From contig JAEDLZ010000003.1 in assembly GCA_016303265.1 (NCBI GenBank), forward strand, positions 1-45,100: DNA of 45,100 bases, written 5' to 3'. The notes beneath the pieces were generated by a model that saw nothing but the letters and a program-made list of their open reading frames with translations, made no database searches and was not told where the DNA came from. This document shows, one piece after another, positions 6,389 to 14,660 of this stretch. Numbering within the stretch: the first letter of the stretch is position 1; the number at the start of each line of letters is the position of its first letter. A program made the translations under genes and the position numbers. The DNA comes from Clostridiales bacterium. Its GTDB lineage: Bacteria > Bacillota > Clostridia > Monoglobales > Monoglobaceae.

Positions 6389-6464
6389 GAAATCCCGTAG
6401 TTTTGTTTTAAGACAGGATGGTTTCGAACTGTCTGATATTTTCAAGCTCAAATCTGATTTTGGC

Positions 6465-9398
6465 CTAATCAAAGCTTACCATAAAGCCGTAAGCAAACTC
6501 TTTTTCCGATAAGCGATACTTTTCCCGAAGTGCATCTCCGCAGCTCGCCGAGCCGATACCCGAGCCCTTATAATCGATTCGGGCAATTGTGTAATCCGAC
6601 TTTTCAAGCTCGAAATTGTGCTTTTTCTCGGTAAGCTCATCGGCCGTATAATGAGAAATTCCAAACTCAAAGGCACGCTCCGCCTCAAATTTCATTTTCA
6701 CATTATCCGAAATTTCTATTTTGAGCATTTTTGTTTTAGTGTGGTTGCCGTTCTCCTGAGGCTTTACATAGTGCGTAAAGTTTTGGTCAACCGTGCTTTC
6801 GTATTTTCCCACCTTGGCATGGTGGCAGAGGTCAATATAATTTTCCTTAGGGCCCATACCGAAATACTCAAACTTTTCCGCCTTACCGGGGAGGCAAAAT
6901 TCCATTCCCAACCGAGGAAGCCATTCGATTTTATCATAAACATTTCCGCTGAGGTTAAATTCAATTCTTCCTCTGCCGTCGATTCTGATATGCTGGGAAT
7001 ATCTGATTGCCTGACTTCTCGAAACGCCGCCGAGAGCATTGTCCGTCACAATTTCAACAACCCCACCGACAATCCTTGCACTGCAATTATAGCACTTGTT
7101 AAACGGACGGTTTAAGTTCCAGCCGGTCGACTGATTATCAATAAGCCCCCATTTATATTTGATATGCCTTTCGTTGTCAGTCGGAGCGCGCCATGCGGAA
7201 AGCCTCGGCGGTTTGCCCAGAACCTCCTCGCCCCGTACATTTATACTCGTGAAAGTTCCGTAATGCTTGCTGAAAATATATTTAAAGCCGCTTCCGCATA
7301 TTTCAATATCATTTTCCGTTTCGGAAATTTCCGCTCCGTTTTGCAGTTTTTCTCCGCTTACGATTTCCGCCGGAAGCTCAATTTGCTCAAACGCCGCCTC
7401 AAAGCCGCTGTCCGCCCAATCGGTTTTCTCCTTTGTCACAAGGGAGAATGTAATGTATGCGTCGTATCGGCACTTTATTTTCTCAAGTGCGCCTATATTT
7501 ATTTCCGCTTCGCCGTGAGGCTCTGCGTTGACCTCAACCTCGCCGCATCTATGCAATGCACCGTCAATCTCTATCCTCCACAAAAGTCTGTATTCATTAA
7601 GATTTGTAAAGTCAAAACGGTTTTTTATCTTATATATTCCCTCTTCCGCCGAAACGGGGTAAATCCGCATATTCTGATACGCCGCCTTTGCGTTGAGGGA
7701 CCCGGCTTTAAAGCTCCTGTCCGCAAAAACAAGGCCGTCCACACAGAAGTTACTGTCGTGGGTTGTTTCGCCGAAATCGCCGCCGTATAAAAGCTTATCG
7801 CCCTGCTCTACGGCGTGGTCGCACCATTCCCAGATACAACCTCCGATAAGATAAGGATATTTATAAAATTCCTCAACATAATCATAGGTATCTCCGGGGC
7901 CGTTGCCCATTGCGTGGCTGTATTCGCAGAGGAAAATCGGCCGTTTGTCGTCGGGATTCGGGTTGCATACTCTCAAATCCGTAAAGGCTGTATACATCCT
8001 GCTGTATACATCGCTTGCAAGCGTGAGCCGCGAAGAACAACATTCTCCCTCATAATGGAGCAGCGGAGCGGTTTTCTGACTCCTCACATACTCGCCCATT
8101 TTTATATGGTTTACGCTCATACTGCTCTCATTGCCCAATGACCACATAATCACGCAAGGATGGTTCTTGTCCCGCTGAACCATAGCCTCCGCACGGTCAA
8201 TCATAGCGCTTTGCCATTCCTTCTTATCCATAATCCATTCCGAATTGAACGGAATGTATTTATACTCCAAATCCTTGGTAATAAAGCCGTGGGTTTCAAG
8301 GTCCGCCTCATCAATAACATAAAATCCCAGACGGCTGCACATATTTAAAAACTCCGGTGCAGGCGGATAATGGGAAGTTCTTACCGTGTTTATGTTGAGC
8401 TGTTTCATTTTAATCAAGTCGCCCAGCATATCCTCATAAGTCACCGCAAATCCGGCCCGGGGGTTTGAATCGTGGCGGTTTATTCCCTTTATTTTCACTG
8501 AAGCTCCGCTTATCAGAAATTCTCGGTTTTTTGAAATTTCTATCGTGCGAAACCCCACATACTGCGGAATATATTCACTGCCGGCATGAAAAACCGCCGT
8601 GTAAAGATTAGGCTTTTCTGCCGACCAGAGCTTCGGATGTTCAAGCGCTATTTCTGTTTCGCCCGAAAAGCTCCCGCTTTTTATAAGCTCGCTTTTAAAA
8701 TACAGCTTGTACTCTATTTCGCCCTCGTATTCAGCCTTGAATTTAGCTGCAGTCAAACCCGTATCAATCCTTATATCGCGGATATGGTTTTTATCCCGTC
8801 TGTGGAGATAAACATCACGGAAAATTCCCGAATAGCGGAACATATCCTGATCCTCAAGATAGCTTCCGTCGCACCACTTAAGCACCTCAACACGGATTTC
8901 ATTCCTGCCTTTACGGAGGTATTCTGTTATGTCAAACTCCGCAATATTATGGCTTCCCTGACTGTATCCGACTTCCTCGCCGTTTATGTAAAGATACATA
9001 CAGGATGAAACACCCTCAAATACAATATAGGTTTCTTTGTCTGTATCCCCCGCATCAATAAATCTGCGGTAGATTCCGCATGGGTTTTCGTCCGGCACAT
9101 AGGGCGGGTCAACGGGGTGGGGATAGTTTACATTGGTATAATGAGGATAACCGTACCCGTGGAGCTGCCAGCATGAAGGCACAGGGATTGAATCCCAATC
9201 GGAAATATCCTTGGGGGCATCTATATAGCAGTCATAGTATTTAAAATCCCACTTTCCGTTTAACAGGGTAAAATTTTCCGAATTTTCTCTGTTCATTGAA
9301 AGCGCTGTTTCTTCATTCTTGTATGAAATCATATAAGAATGAGCTTTTTCTTTGTTTCTGGAAAAAATCTGAGGATTTTCAAAATCGCACTTATTCAT
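6465..9398 (-). CDS. lacZ: Beta-galactosidase, glycoside hydrolase family 2 (LacZ type)
   Basis: 977 residues from the ATG at 9398, which has GGGAGGGAAGGA upstream. It shows the full LacZ layout: N-terminal sugar-binding jelly roll (about 45-215), immunoglobulin-like domain, TIM barrel (about 300-590), then the C-terminal beta-sandwich domains including the Bgal small chain. Catalytic residues are visible: acid/base Glu in 'MWSLGNES' (about E424) and nucleophile Glu in 'FLCEYSHAMGNG' (about E492). 'NTVRTSHYPP' and 'GGCIWEWCDH' are also diagnostic. There is no signal peptide, so it is cytoplasmic. It hydrolyses lactose or beta-galactosides. No permease or regulator is adjacent. It is followed by a strong terminator, so it is a single-gene unit. 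Confidence 0.95.
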   Translation of the reverse strand: MNKCDFENPQIFSRNKEKAHSYMISYKNEETALSMNRENSENFTLLNGKWDFKYYDCYIDAPKDISDWDSIPVPSCWQLHGYGYPHYTNVNYPHPVDPPYVPDENPCGIYRRFIDAGDTDKETYIVFEGVSSCMYLYINGEEVGYSQGSHNIAEFDITEYLRKGRNEIRVEVLKWCDGSYLEDQDMFRYSGIFRDVYLHRRDKNHIRDIRIDTGLTAAKFKAEYEGEIEYKLYFKSELIKSGSFSGETEIALEHPKLWSAEKPNLYTAVFHAGSEYIPQYVGFRTIEISKNREFLISGASVKIKGINRHDSNPRAGFAVTYEDMLGDLIKMKQLNINTVRTSHYPPAPEFLNMCSRLGFYVIDEADLETHGFITKDLEYKYIPFNSEWIMDKKEWQSAMIDRAEAMVQRDKNHPCVIMWSLGNESSMSVNHIKMGEYVRSQKTAPLLHYEGECCSSRLTLASDVYSRMYTAFTDLRVCNPNPDDKRPIFLCEYSHAMGNGPGDTYDYVEEFYKYPYLIGGCIWEWCDHAVEQGDKLLYGGDFGETTHDSNFCVDGLVFADRSFKAGSLNAKAAYQNMRIYPVSAEEGIYKIKNRFDFTNLNEYRLLWRIEIDGALHRCGEVEVNAEPHGEAEINIGALEKIKCRYDAYITFSLVTKEKTDWADSGFEAAFEQIELPAEIVSGEKLQNGAEISETENDIEICGSGFKYIFSKHYGTFTSINVRGEEVLGKPPRLSAWRAPTDNERHIKYKWGLIDNQSTGWNLNRPFNKCYNCSARIVGGVVEIVTDNALGGVSRSQAIRYSQHIRIDGRGRIEFNLSGNVYDKIEWLPRLGMEFCLPGKAEKFEYFGMGPKENYIDLCHHAKVGKYESTVDQNFTHYVKPQENGNHTKTKMLKIEISDNVKMKFEAERAFEFGISHYTADELTEKKHNFELEKSDYTIARIDYKGSGIGSASCGDALREKYRLSEKEFAYGFMVSFD

Positions 9399-9780
9399 TT
9401 TCCTTCCCTCCCTTTTATTAAAACGGATGTAAAACAAATGCCGATAACCGTAAATACCATCTTTTGGCGCTTAGCACCAGGAAACCGCTTTTTTTAGTTT
9501 GTCTTTCTTTATACGCTTTTCTCGGTTTGCTTTTTTGCCTTTCTTTGTTCCGTTTCCTTTCTTCAATCTCCTTAGGTCGCTTTTCCCTGCTTGTTTCCCT
9601 CTGTCCGTTTCTTATTCGGCAAAAGGGAAGTCACTGCCTGACGAATGAAAAGCGGCAGGAGCTTGCTCCTGCCTGTAAATGCTGTGCACAGCGAAAACTC
9701 CGGAAATTATACTGAAATATTATGGCTATGCTTAAAGCGCTGCAATCTTTAATTTTAAAGATGCTGCGGACTTTTTAAAA
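9399..9780 (-). other. Intergenic region: lacZ leader with purine-rich tract
   Basis: 382 bp between jag and lacZ. Read on the minus strand it has a possible -10 TATAAT at 9706-9711 without a clear -35. Next is a 9-bp hairpin GGCAGGAGC / GCTCCTGCC (9654-9673). A ~140-nt strongly purine-biased stretch (9470-9610, almost all A/G on the minus strand) then runs up to the lacZ ribosome binding site. Next to the jag stop an imperfect hairpin, GCATCTTTA / TAAAGATTGC, may be its weak terminator. I see no conserved gene here. Confidence 0.5.
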
Positions 9781-10635
9781 TTACTCCGCTTTCTCATTTT
9801 TTGCAAGAGCAACAACCAAGCGTCTGTTCGGTTCTTCTCCTACGCTGTATGTTACTATCCGCTTGTCATGCTGAAGAGCGGCATGGATAATTCTTCTCTC
9901 GTTGGGGGACATAGGTTCAAGCGTTACATCCTTTTTGTCACGGATAACGCTGCGCTGAAGCCCTTTTGCAAGTCTTACAAGCGTTTCCTCTCTCTTTGCA
10001 CGGTAATTTTCGGTATCAATGCTTACCTTAATGTACTGACCCTTGCCCTTGTTAACATAAAGGCTTGTAAGATACTGGACAGCGTCAAGCGTATCACCGC
10101 GCTTACCGATTAAAAGTCCCATTTTATCGCCCGAAACATCAATATAAATTGTGTTTCCGTCAAGTTTTACGCTGAGAGTTGCCTCAAGACCGATTTTTTT
10201 CAAAACCTCGCCCAAAAACATCTTTGCGTCATCAACACTTTCCTTCGGAATAACAAAATCCGAACAAGCCTCACGCCTGTTTGCTTTTTTCTCAGAAATC
10301 CTTGCCTCTTTTTCGGGAGCAGCCTCTTTATTTTCCGGCTTTGCTTCTTTTTTTGCCTGAATTTTCACGGCAGTTTCGGATTTTTCTGTCTTTACGGCAG
10401 CTTCGGATTTTACGGATTTTTCTTCCTTTGCCTTTTCGGCTTCCTCCATCTCGGCTTCCTTTGTTACCCATGCAACAATCTCAACCTCGGAGCCGACCAA
10501 AAACTTCATAAGACCCTTTCCGGACTCGCGGATAACCTCGTAAGAAAGCTCCTCCGCCGTAACCCCCAACTCCTGCGCCGCAAGGTCAAGCGCATCATTT
10601 ATGTTTTTTGCGGTTTTTTCTGTTTTCCTTAACAT
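9781..10635 (-). CDS. jag: RNA-binding protein Jag/KhpB (SpoIIIJ-associated)
   Basis: 284 residues. It has an N-terminal Jag_N domain (about 8-58), a long charged Lys/Glu/Ala linker (about 62-125), a KH domain with 'GLLIGKRGDTLDAVQYLTSL' and a C-terminal R3H domain with 'SPNERRIIHAALQ'. KhpB pairs with KhpA, binds RNA and influences cell elongation and division. I chose ATG 10635 with AAAGGAG 9-10 nt upstream; a TTG one codon earlier is also possible. The start lies 41 nt inside the end of yidC, so translation is coupled. Here jag is the last gene of the rpmH cluster and is not followed by mnmE. Confidence 0.95.
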   Translation of the reverse strand: MLRKTEKTAKNINDALDLAAQELGVTAEELSYEVIRESGKGLMKFLVGSEVEIVAWVTKEAEMEEAEKAKEEKSVKSEAAVKTEKSETAVKIQAKKEAKPENKEAAPEKEARISEKKANRREACSDFVIPKESVDDAKMFLGEVLKKIGLEATLSVKLDGNTIYIDVSGDKMGLLIGKRGDTLDAVQYLTSLYVNKGKGQYIKVSIDTENYRAKREETLVRLAKGLQRSVIRDKKDVTLEPMSPNERRIIHAALQHDKRIVTYSVGEEPNRRLVVALAKNEKAE

Positions 10636-11662
10636 CAATTATTTCTCCTTTAATCAAATCTTTTTCAATTCTCGGCATAACAAATTTATTAACGAGAACA
10701 AGCTGAGCAAGCTGAATTAAATTGCTCAAAATCCAGTAAAGACCCAGCGCCGCCGGAAACTGGAAGGTAAAGAATGCGGAAATAAACGGCATAACAAATG
10801 TCATAGTATTCATGGTATCTGCCTGCTTATTTTCAACCTTCTCGTTTTCGGGGATAACCTTTCTTTTATCCTCCTTCGCCTTGGAGCTGCCCTGGGAAAT
10901 TTTTGTGGATAGCCATGAGCTTACACCCGAAAAAATCGGAATAAGCCAAAGAACCATATCATGTCCGCTGACCGCCGCTGCATTTCCGGTAATAAGCGAC
11001 CATATTTTTCCAAAGCTTGGCGTATCGGCAAGATTTATGCCCAAAAATGTAAAGTCAACGGTTTCCATGCCGATACCGGCAATTGAACCAAGTCCGTTTG
11101 CCGCCGCCGTCTGACCTACATAATTCATAAGCTCCTTATTGTGGTGGATAAGCTGGGCAATCTGAATTTCGTACATAGAATAATTGTTGCCCGTAATTTT
11201 GTTGCCTGCTTCAAAGAGGGATTTGAGATCACCTGTGAGCAAGCCGGTATTTGCCGCCGCCCAATCGTTAAAGTTAACAACAATAAGAGCCTGGTCGGCA
11301 ACATTGCGAATCCCCATCATATATGTTATAGGCTGGCGGATTACCCAATAAAGTGCAAATATAATCGGAAGCTGTATCAGCATGGGAAGGCAGCCGCTCA
11401 GAGGGCTTATATTATATTCCCTATACAGCTTTGAGATTTCACGGTTTAATTTTTCCTGGTCGTTTGCGTATTTTTTCTGAAGATTGTTTAAAAGAGGCTG
11501 AATCTTCTGGGTTCTCGCCATAGACTTCCTCTGTTTTAAATCAAGCGGGAAAATAACCGCCTTGACAAGCAGCGTAAAAAGCATGATTGATACGCCGTAG
11601 TTCCCGATGACATTATAAAAGAAATTCAGTATAATGCCAAAAAATATCTCAATATATTCCAT
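10595..11662 (-). CDS. yidC: Membrane protein insertase YidC/SpoIIIJ/Oxa1
   Basis: 355 residues, five predicted transmembrane segments. The conserved 60KD_IMP core begins at about residue 20 ('GVSIMLFTLLVKAVIFPLDL'), with the hydrophilic-groove Arg in 'QRKSMART'. 'SPLSGCLPMLIQLPIIFALY' and the C-terminal 'ALGLYWILSNLIQLAQ' are typical. The N-terminus has no lipobox cysteine, unlike Bacillus SpoIIIJ. A long insert (about 120-210) separates helices 2 and 3. The basic tail 'KENRKNRKKHK' is suited to ribosome contact. It inserts membrane proteins with SRP and SecYEG. The start has GAGGAAAAG; jag overlaps its end. Confidence 0.95.
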   Translation of the reverse strand: MEYIEIFFGIILNFFYNVIGNYGVSIMLFTLLVKAVIFPLDLKQRKSMARTQKIQPLLNNLQKKYANDQEKLNREISKLYREYNISPLSGCLPMLIQLPIIFALYWVIRQPITYMMGIRNVADQALIVVNFNDWAAANTGLLTGDLKSLFEAGNKITGNNYSMYEIQIAQLIHHNKELMNYVGQTAAANGLGSIAGIGMETVDFTFLGINLADTPSFGKIWSLITGNAAAVSGHDMVLWLIPIFSGVSSWLSTKISQGSSKAKEDKRKVIPENEKVENKQADTMNTMTFVMPFISAFFTFQFPAALGLYWILSNLIQLAQLVLVNKFVMPRIEKDLIKGEIIDVKENRKNRKKHK

Positions 11663-11740
11663 GTCTTTTCCTCGTTTTTCTTAGGTTATGCGATGACCGG
11701 CAAAGCAAGACGCTGCTGCCTTGCCGAAATAAATTCATAA

Positions 11741-11968
11741 TCAGGGCAAATCCACCCCGCCGCGGCTTAATGGATTACAACGCAGAACGCGCCACACACT
11801 TTTCGCCAAGCCCTTTACGGGACCGTACTTGCGGATAGCCAAAACGGCATACTGTGAACAGGTAGGGTAATATTTGCAGCAAGGCGCTTTTTTGGGTGAT
11901 ATACACTTCTGATAAACCCTTATGGGAAATATAAGCCCTTCCTCTATCCAATGTTTAATTCTGTTCAT
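11741..11968 (-). CDS. yidD: Membrane protein insertion efficiency factor YidD
   Basis: 75 residues with the YidD signature 'CCKYYPTCSQYA' and 'NPLSRGGVDLP'. The N-terminal 'LIFPIRVYQKCISP' forms an amphipathic membrane-associated helix. It lies between rnpA and yidC, its usual place, and overlaps the rnpA end by 14 nt. It assists YidC-dependent insertion. Confidence 0.95.
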   Translation of the reverse strand: MNRIKHWIEEGLIFPIRVYQKCISPKKAPCCKYYPTCSQYAVLAIRKYGPVKGLAKSVWRVLRCNPLSRGGVDLP

Positions 11969-12299
11969 TCAAAACACCCAACTTGTCCGCAGCGGTCAAA
12001 AACGCCTCAGAAAGCACACTGTGTGAAACAACAGCCGTCTTTCCCCGTGCAACAATAACAAAATCGTATCCCGCCTTAAGCCTTTCAAGATTCAAGCGGT
12101 AGAGCTCCCGGATACGCCTTTTGGCACGGTTGCGCACAACCGCCTTGCCGATTTTTTTGCTTGCAGTTATACCCAAACGGTTAAAGCCAAGCCCGTTGCG
12201 CTTAACATAAACCACCATCGAAGGGGCAACGATTGACTTTCCTTTTTTATAAAGCCTCTGGAACTGACCGTTACGATTTAAACTGATAACTTTGTCCAT
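11955..12299 (-). CDS. rnpA: Ribonuclease P protein component
   Basis: 114 residues. It contains the 'FQRLYKKGKS' N-terminal motif and the basic RNR motif 'AVVRNRAKRRIRELYR', which contacts the RNase P RNA, and it ends with 'DFVIVARG' and a C-terminal helix. It processes pre-tRNA 5' ends with the rnpB RNA. No Shine-Dalgarno sequence precedes the ATG at 12299: the 18 upstream bases are almost all A/T, and a terminator-like hairpin sits directly before them. No other in-frame start gives a normal N-terminus. Expression is therefore probably reduced relative to rpmH. Confidence 0.95.
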   Translation of the reverse strand: MDKVISLNRNGQFQRLYKKGKSIVAPSMVVYVKRNGLGFNRLGITASKKIGKAVVRNRAKRRIRELYRLNLERLKAGYDFVIVARGKTAVVSHSVLSEAFLTAADKLGVLNEQN

Positions 12300-12310
12300 A
12301 ATTTTTTAAA

Positions 12311-12340
12311 AAAAGTCAAAAAGACGCCCAAGGGCGTCTT
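12311..12340 (-). terminator. Terminator/attenuator between rpmH and rnpA
   Basis: Stem AAGACGCC / GGCGTCTT (12321-12340) with a tight loop, followed on the minus strand by TTTGACTTTTTTT. It overlaps the last codon of rpmH and ends 12 nt before the rnpA start, so it may lower rnpA transcription. Confidence 0.75.
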
Positions 12341-12473
12341 AGGCTGACAATCTCTTTCTGCCTTTTAATCTTCTTCTGGCTAAAACCTTACGGCCGTTTT
12401 TCGTAGCCATTCTCTTCCTAAAGCCATGTTCCATTGAACGATGTCTTTTCTTCGGTTGAAATGTCCTAAGCAT
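12339..12473 (-). CDS. rpmH: 50S ribosomal protein L34
   Basis: 44 residues, a complete L34. It begins 'MLRTFQPKKRHRSMEHGFR', then has 'RMATKNGRKVLARRRLKGR' and ends 'KRLSA'. An ideal AGGAGGT lies 8 nt before the ATG at 12473. First gene of the rpmH-rnpA-yidD-yidC-jag cluster, with its own consensus promoter about 90 nt upstream. dnaA, normally divergent from rpmH, is absent here. Confidence 0.97.
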   Translation of the reverse strand: MLRTFQPKKRHRSMEHGFRKRMATKNGRKVLARRRLKGRKRLSA

Positions 12474-12563
12474 TATAAGTACCTCCTGTCCGATATTTAT
12501 GGTATTATCCCCTCTGCCAATGCGGCAAGGACTAATTATATACTGTATACAAGCAGTGTTCCT

Positions 12564-12592
12564 ATTTTACCACACCTTATAAATTTTGTCAA
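12564..12592 (-). promoter_or_regulatory. Promoter of the rpmH cluster
   Basis: Minus strand TTGACA (12587-12592), 17-bp spacer, TAAAAT (12564-12569). Strong and close to consensus. The leader is about 85 nt. Confidence 0.8.
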
Positions 12593-12702
12593 GTAGTTTC
12601 CAAACTTTTTCTCGCGTTTTGCGTTGAATTATCAATGATGGTGGACGCTTTTTAAAAATAAAAAGTTTTGCTCCAACCCTTTTCTCATGCTTTGCATTAT
12701 TT

Positions 12703-13179
12703 CTATCCGACAAATATTACTTCTCTGTCATTATCCACAGCATATCTTACAGTGTATGCCGTCCCCCCCGCAGCTTTTCTCATATAGGCGACACAAACAC
12801 CGCTGCTGTCAACCATAAATCTGTTCCGCCGGTGCATACATTCGGGCGTATACCCCTCCGATAAAACCTTAACCTCATCCGCCATTTTGAGAATTTCGTC
12901 ATAGGTTTTCTTTTCGGCATTATGCCATTTTTCACTTTGATTTCGGCAAGGAACCGCTATTATCAGCTTTATATTTTTGTATCTTTGGCGAAGTCTTAAA
13001 ACGCACAGCGCCGCCATGGTGTCAAAGCCAAGCGCACCGCCCGTTATAAAATTGCAAAAACCCCTTTTTATAAGCCCTTCGCAAATTTTATAGGTTTTAT
13101 TTTCAATATCAGACCATTTATCCCCTGCAATATATCTGTGTCCCGTAAAACAGCAGGTTGTTGAAAGTTCATAGGTCAT
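12703..13179 (-). CDS. SLOG-family protein (DUF1273/YpsA-like)
   Basis: 158 residues. The N-terminal 'CCFTGHRYIAGDKW' and 'FITGGALGFDTMAAL' are the nucleotide-binding loops of SLOG Rossmann proteins of the YpsA/DUF1273 type. 'ECMHRRNRFMVDSSGVCVAY' is the second conserved block. Members are thought to bind nucleotides or nucleotide-derived ligands; YpsA affects division in Bacillus and Staphylococcus. Exact function is unknown. Start ATG 13179 with GAGGTG. It has its own promoter and is divergent from lrgAB. It occupies the place where dnaA would be expected next to rpmH. Confidence 0.85.
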   Translation of the reverse strand: MTYELSTTCCFTGHRYIAGDKWSDIENKTYKICEGLIKRGFCNFITGGALGFDTMAALCVLRLRQRYKNIKLIIAVPCRNQSEKWHNAEKKTYDEILKMADEVKVLSEGYTPECMHRRNRFMVDSSGVCVAYMRKAAGGTAYTVRYAVDNDREVIFVG

Positions 13180-13197
13180 ATAAACACCTCGGTTTTA

Positions 13198-13227
13198 ATT
13201 TTATCACATTATCATAATTTCTGTCAA
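13198..13227 (-). promoter_or_regulatory. Promoter of the SLOG gene
   Basis: Minus strand TTGACA (13222-13227), 18-bp spacer, TAAAAT (13198-13203). Confidence 0.65.
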
Positions 13228-13244
13228 TCTTTTCTTTTATTTTG

Positions 13245-13273
13245 TTGCAATTCTCATTCAAATGTGGTAAACT
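13245..13273 (+). promoter_or_regulatory. Promoter of lrgAB
   Basis: TTGCAA (13245-13250), 17-bp spacer, TAAACT (13268-13273); 40 nt upstream of the lrgA start. Confidence 0.6.
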
Positions 13274-13312
13274 GTCTGTATATGAATTTAATTTTGATTT
13301 GGAGATACTACT

Positions 13313-13690
13313 ATGAATGTTATTTTTCAAGCGGCAGTTTTCTTTGCTGTGTGCGTAATAGGGGACGCAATAAGCTCAGTTCTCCCCTTTCCCTTTCCCG
13401 GCTCGGTTATCGCAATGATAATTTTATTTATCCTGCTTATTACCCGCATTGTCAAGGCGGAAAAAATCAGTTCGGTTGCCGATTTCTTTCTTGACAACAT
13501 GGCATTTTTCTTTATTCCTTCAACCGTGGACATCGTCAATTATTTCGATGTTATAAGAAGCGTCTGGTGGCAGTTTATCCTGATTTGCTGCATAACCACG
13601 GTTCTTACCTTCACGGCGACAGCATACACCGTCAAAGGCGTTATGCATCTTATGAACAAAGGAGGAGAAAAAAATGGGAAATCCGCTTAA
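13313..13690 (+). CDS. lrgA: LrgA/CidA-family holin-like protein
   Basis: 125 residues with four hydrophobic helices. The family signature 'PFPFPGSVIAMIILFILL' is at about residues 25-42, and 'LDNMAFFFIPSTVDIV' follows at 64-79. LrgA/CidA proteins form membrane oligomers; together with LrgB they modulate autolysis or take up small metabolites such as pyruvate in some Firmicutes. Start has GGAG at good spacing. The end overlaps lrgB by 17 nt. No LytST two-component system is adjacent. Confidence 0.9.
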   Translation: MNVIFQAAVFFAVCVIGDAISSVLPFPFPGSVIAMIILFILLITRIVKAEKISSVADFFLDNMAFFFIPSTVDIVNYFDVIRSVWWQFILICCITTVLTFTATAYTVKGVMHLMNKGGEKNGKSA

Positions 13691-14372
13691 CGCTTTGACC
13701 GCTTTAACCCAAACGCCCGTTTTCGGCTTTGCTGCGGCGCTTATTGCTTTCACCCTTGCACGGCTTATTTCAAATAAGGCAGACACGCCCCTTGCAAATC
13801 CGCTTATTATAAGCGTAGTGTTTATCCTGCTGTTTTATTGGGTGTGCCGTATACCGATTAAATATTTTAACAGCGGCGGAAATATAATTTATATGTTTTT
13901 GCCGCCTGCAACTGCGGCTCTGGCGGTTTCCATGTACCGCAGATGGCTCGACATAAAAAGAAATTTAATTCCCGTTTTAGCCGGCACTATTGTCGGAGTG
14001 GCAGTTTCCGTAGGGAGTGTTCTTCTTCTCTGCCATCTGTTTGGTATTGACGAAGAGATAACAAAATCCCTTCTCCCAAAATCCGTTACCAGCGCAATTG
14101 CAATGGAACTTGCGGAAAAAATCGGCGGTCATGCACCTATTGCGTCCGCCGGAGTTTTCATAACAGGGCTTTTCGGCGCAATGATGTGCCCCTATTTCAC
14201 TAAATGGTTCAGAATCAACAATTCCGTTGCCGCCGGGCTTGGAATCGGAGCGTCCTGCCATGCTCTCGGAACCTCCCAGGCAGTTAAAATGGGCGAAACA
14301 GAGGGGGCAATGGGTGGTATTGCAATTGGTATTTGCGGTCTTTTAACGGTTATCGCCGCCGCATTTTTATAG
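13674..14372 (+). CDS. lrgB: LrgB-family protein
   Basis: 232 residues, about seven transmembrane helices. LrgB landmarks are 'NPLIISVVFIL', 'FLPPATAALAVSMYR', 'LPKSVTSAIAMELAEKIGG' and 'ASCHALGTSQAVKMGETEGA'. It is partner of lrgA, and the GGAGGAGAAAAA ribosome binding site lies within lrgA. It is probably an antiholin-like or metabolite-transport partner in the cytoplasmic membrane. Full length. Confidence 0.93.
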   Translation: MGNPLNALTALTQTPVFGFAAALIAFTLARLISNKADTPLANPLIISVVFILLFYWVCRIPIKYFNSGGNIIYMFLPPATAALAVSMYRRWLDIKRNLIPVLAGTIVGVAVSVGSVLLLCHLFGIDEEITKSLLPKSVTSAIAMELAEKIGGHAPIASAGVFITGLFGAMMCPYFTKWFRINNSVAAGLGIGASCHALGTSQAVKMGETEGAMGGIAIGICGLLTVIAAAFL

Positions 14373-14660
14373 AGGGTATTATCCGTTTAAAATAATATTG
14401 CGCGGCTGTGCTTTAGGGAGCCCCGTAAACGAATAATGTAATTTTATCATATAAGCGGGCAGCGTATTTTGCTAAGCAACGATTATGCTGCGTTGCAGCG
14501 GCACAGAAAGTAAAACATCCGCAGGGCAATTCGGATTTTCCCAATTTTTACTGTCAGCGAACGGCTTATGAGCGCATTTAGGGCATAGCAGAGAATATCT
14601 TGCCGCAATAAATACGAGGTTTGCCGCAAAATAAGCTTCTTAACAAAACATTTAACAAAA

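Noticed and set aside
6324..6464. Possible preQ1 riboswitch before the queuosine precursor transporter
   Set aside because: The only structure is a terminator-type hairpin with a T-run serving lacZ. The preQ1-I core (pyrimidine-rich loop plus A-rich pseudoknot tail) is absent.
9464..9715. 83-codon plus-strand frame rich in Leu/Phe/Ser
   Set aside because: Simply the translation of the polypyrimidine strand of the lacZ leader; no ribosome binding site.
12731..12739. TTATCCACA, a perfect DnaA-box sequence
   Set aside because: A single copy inside the SLOG coding region, with no cluster and no dnaA nearby. It does not support an origin here.
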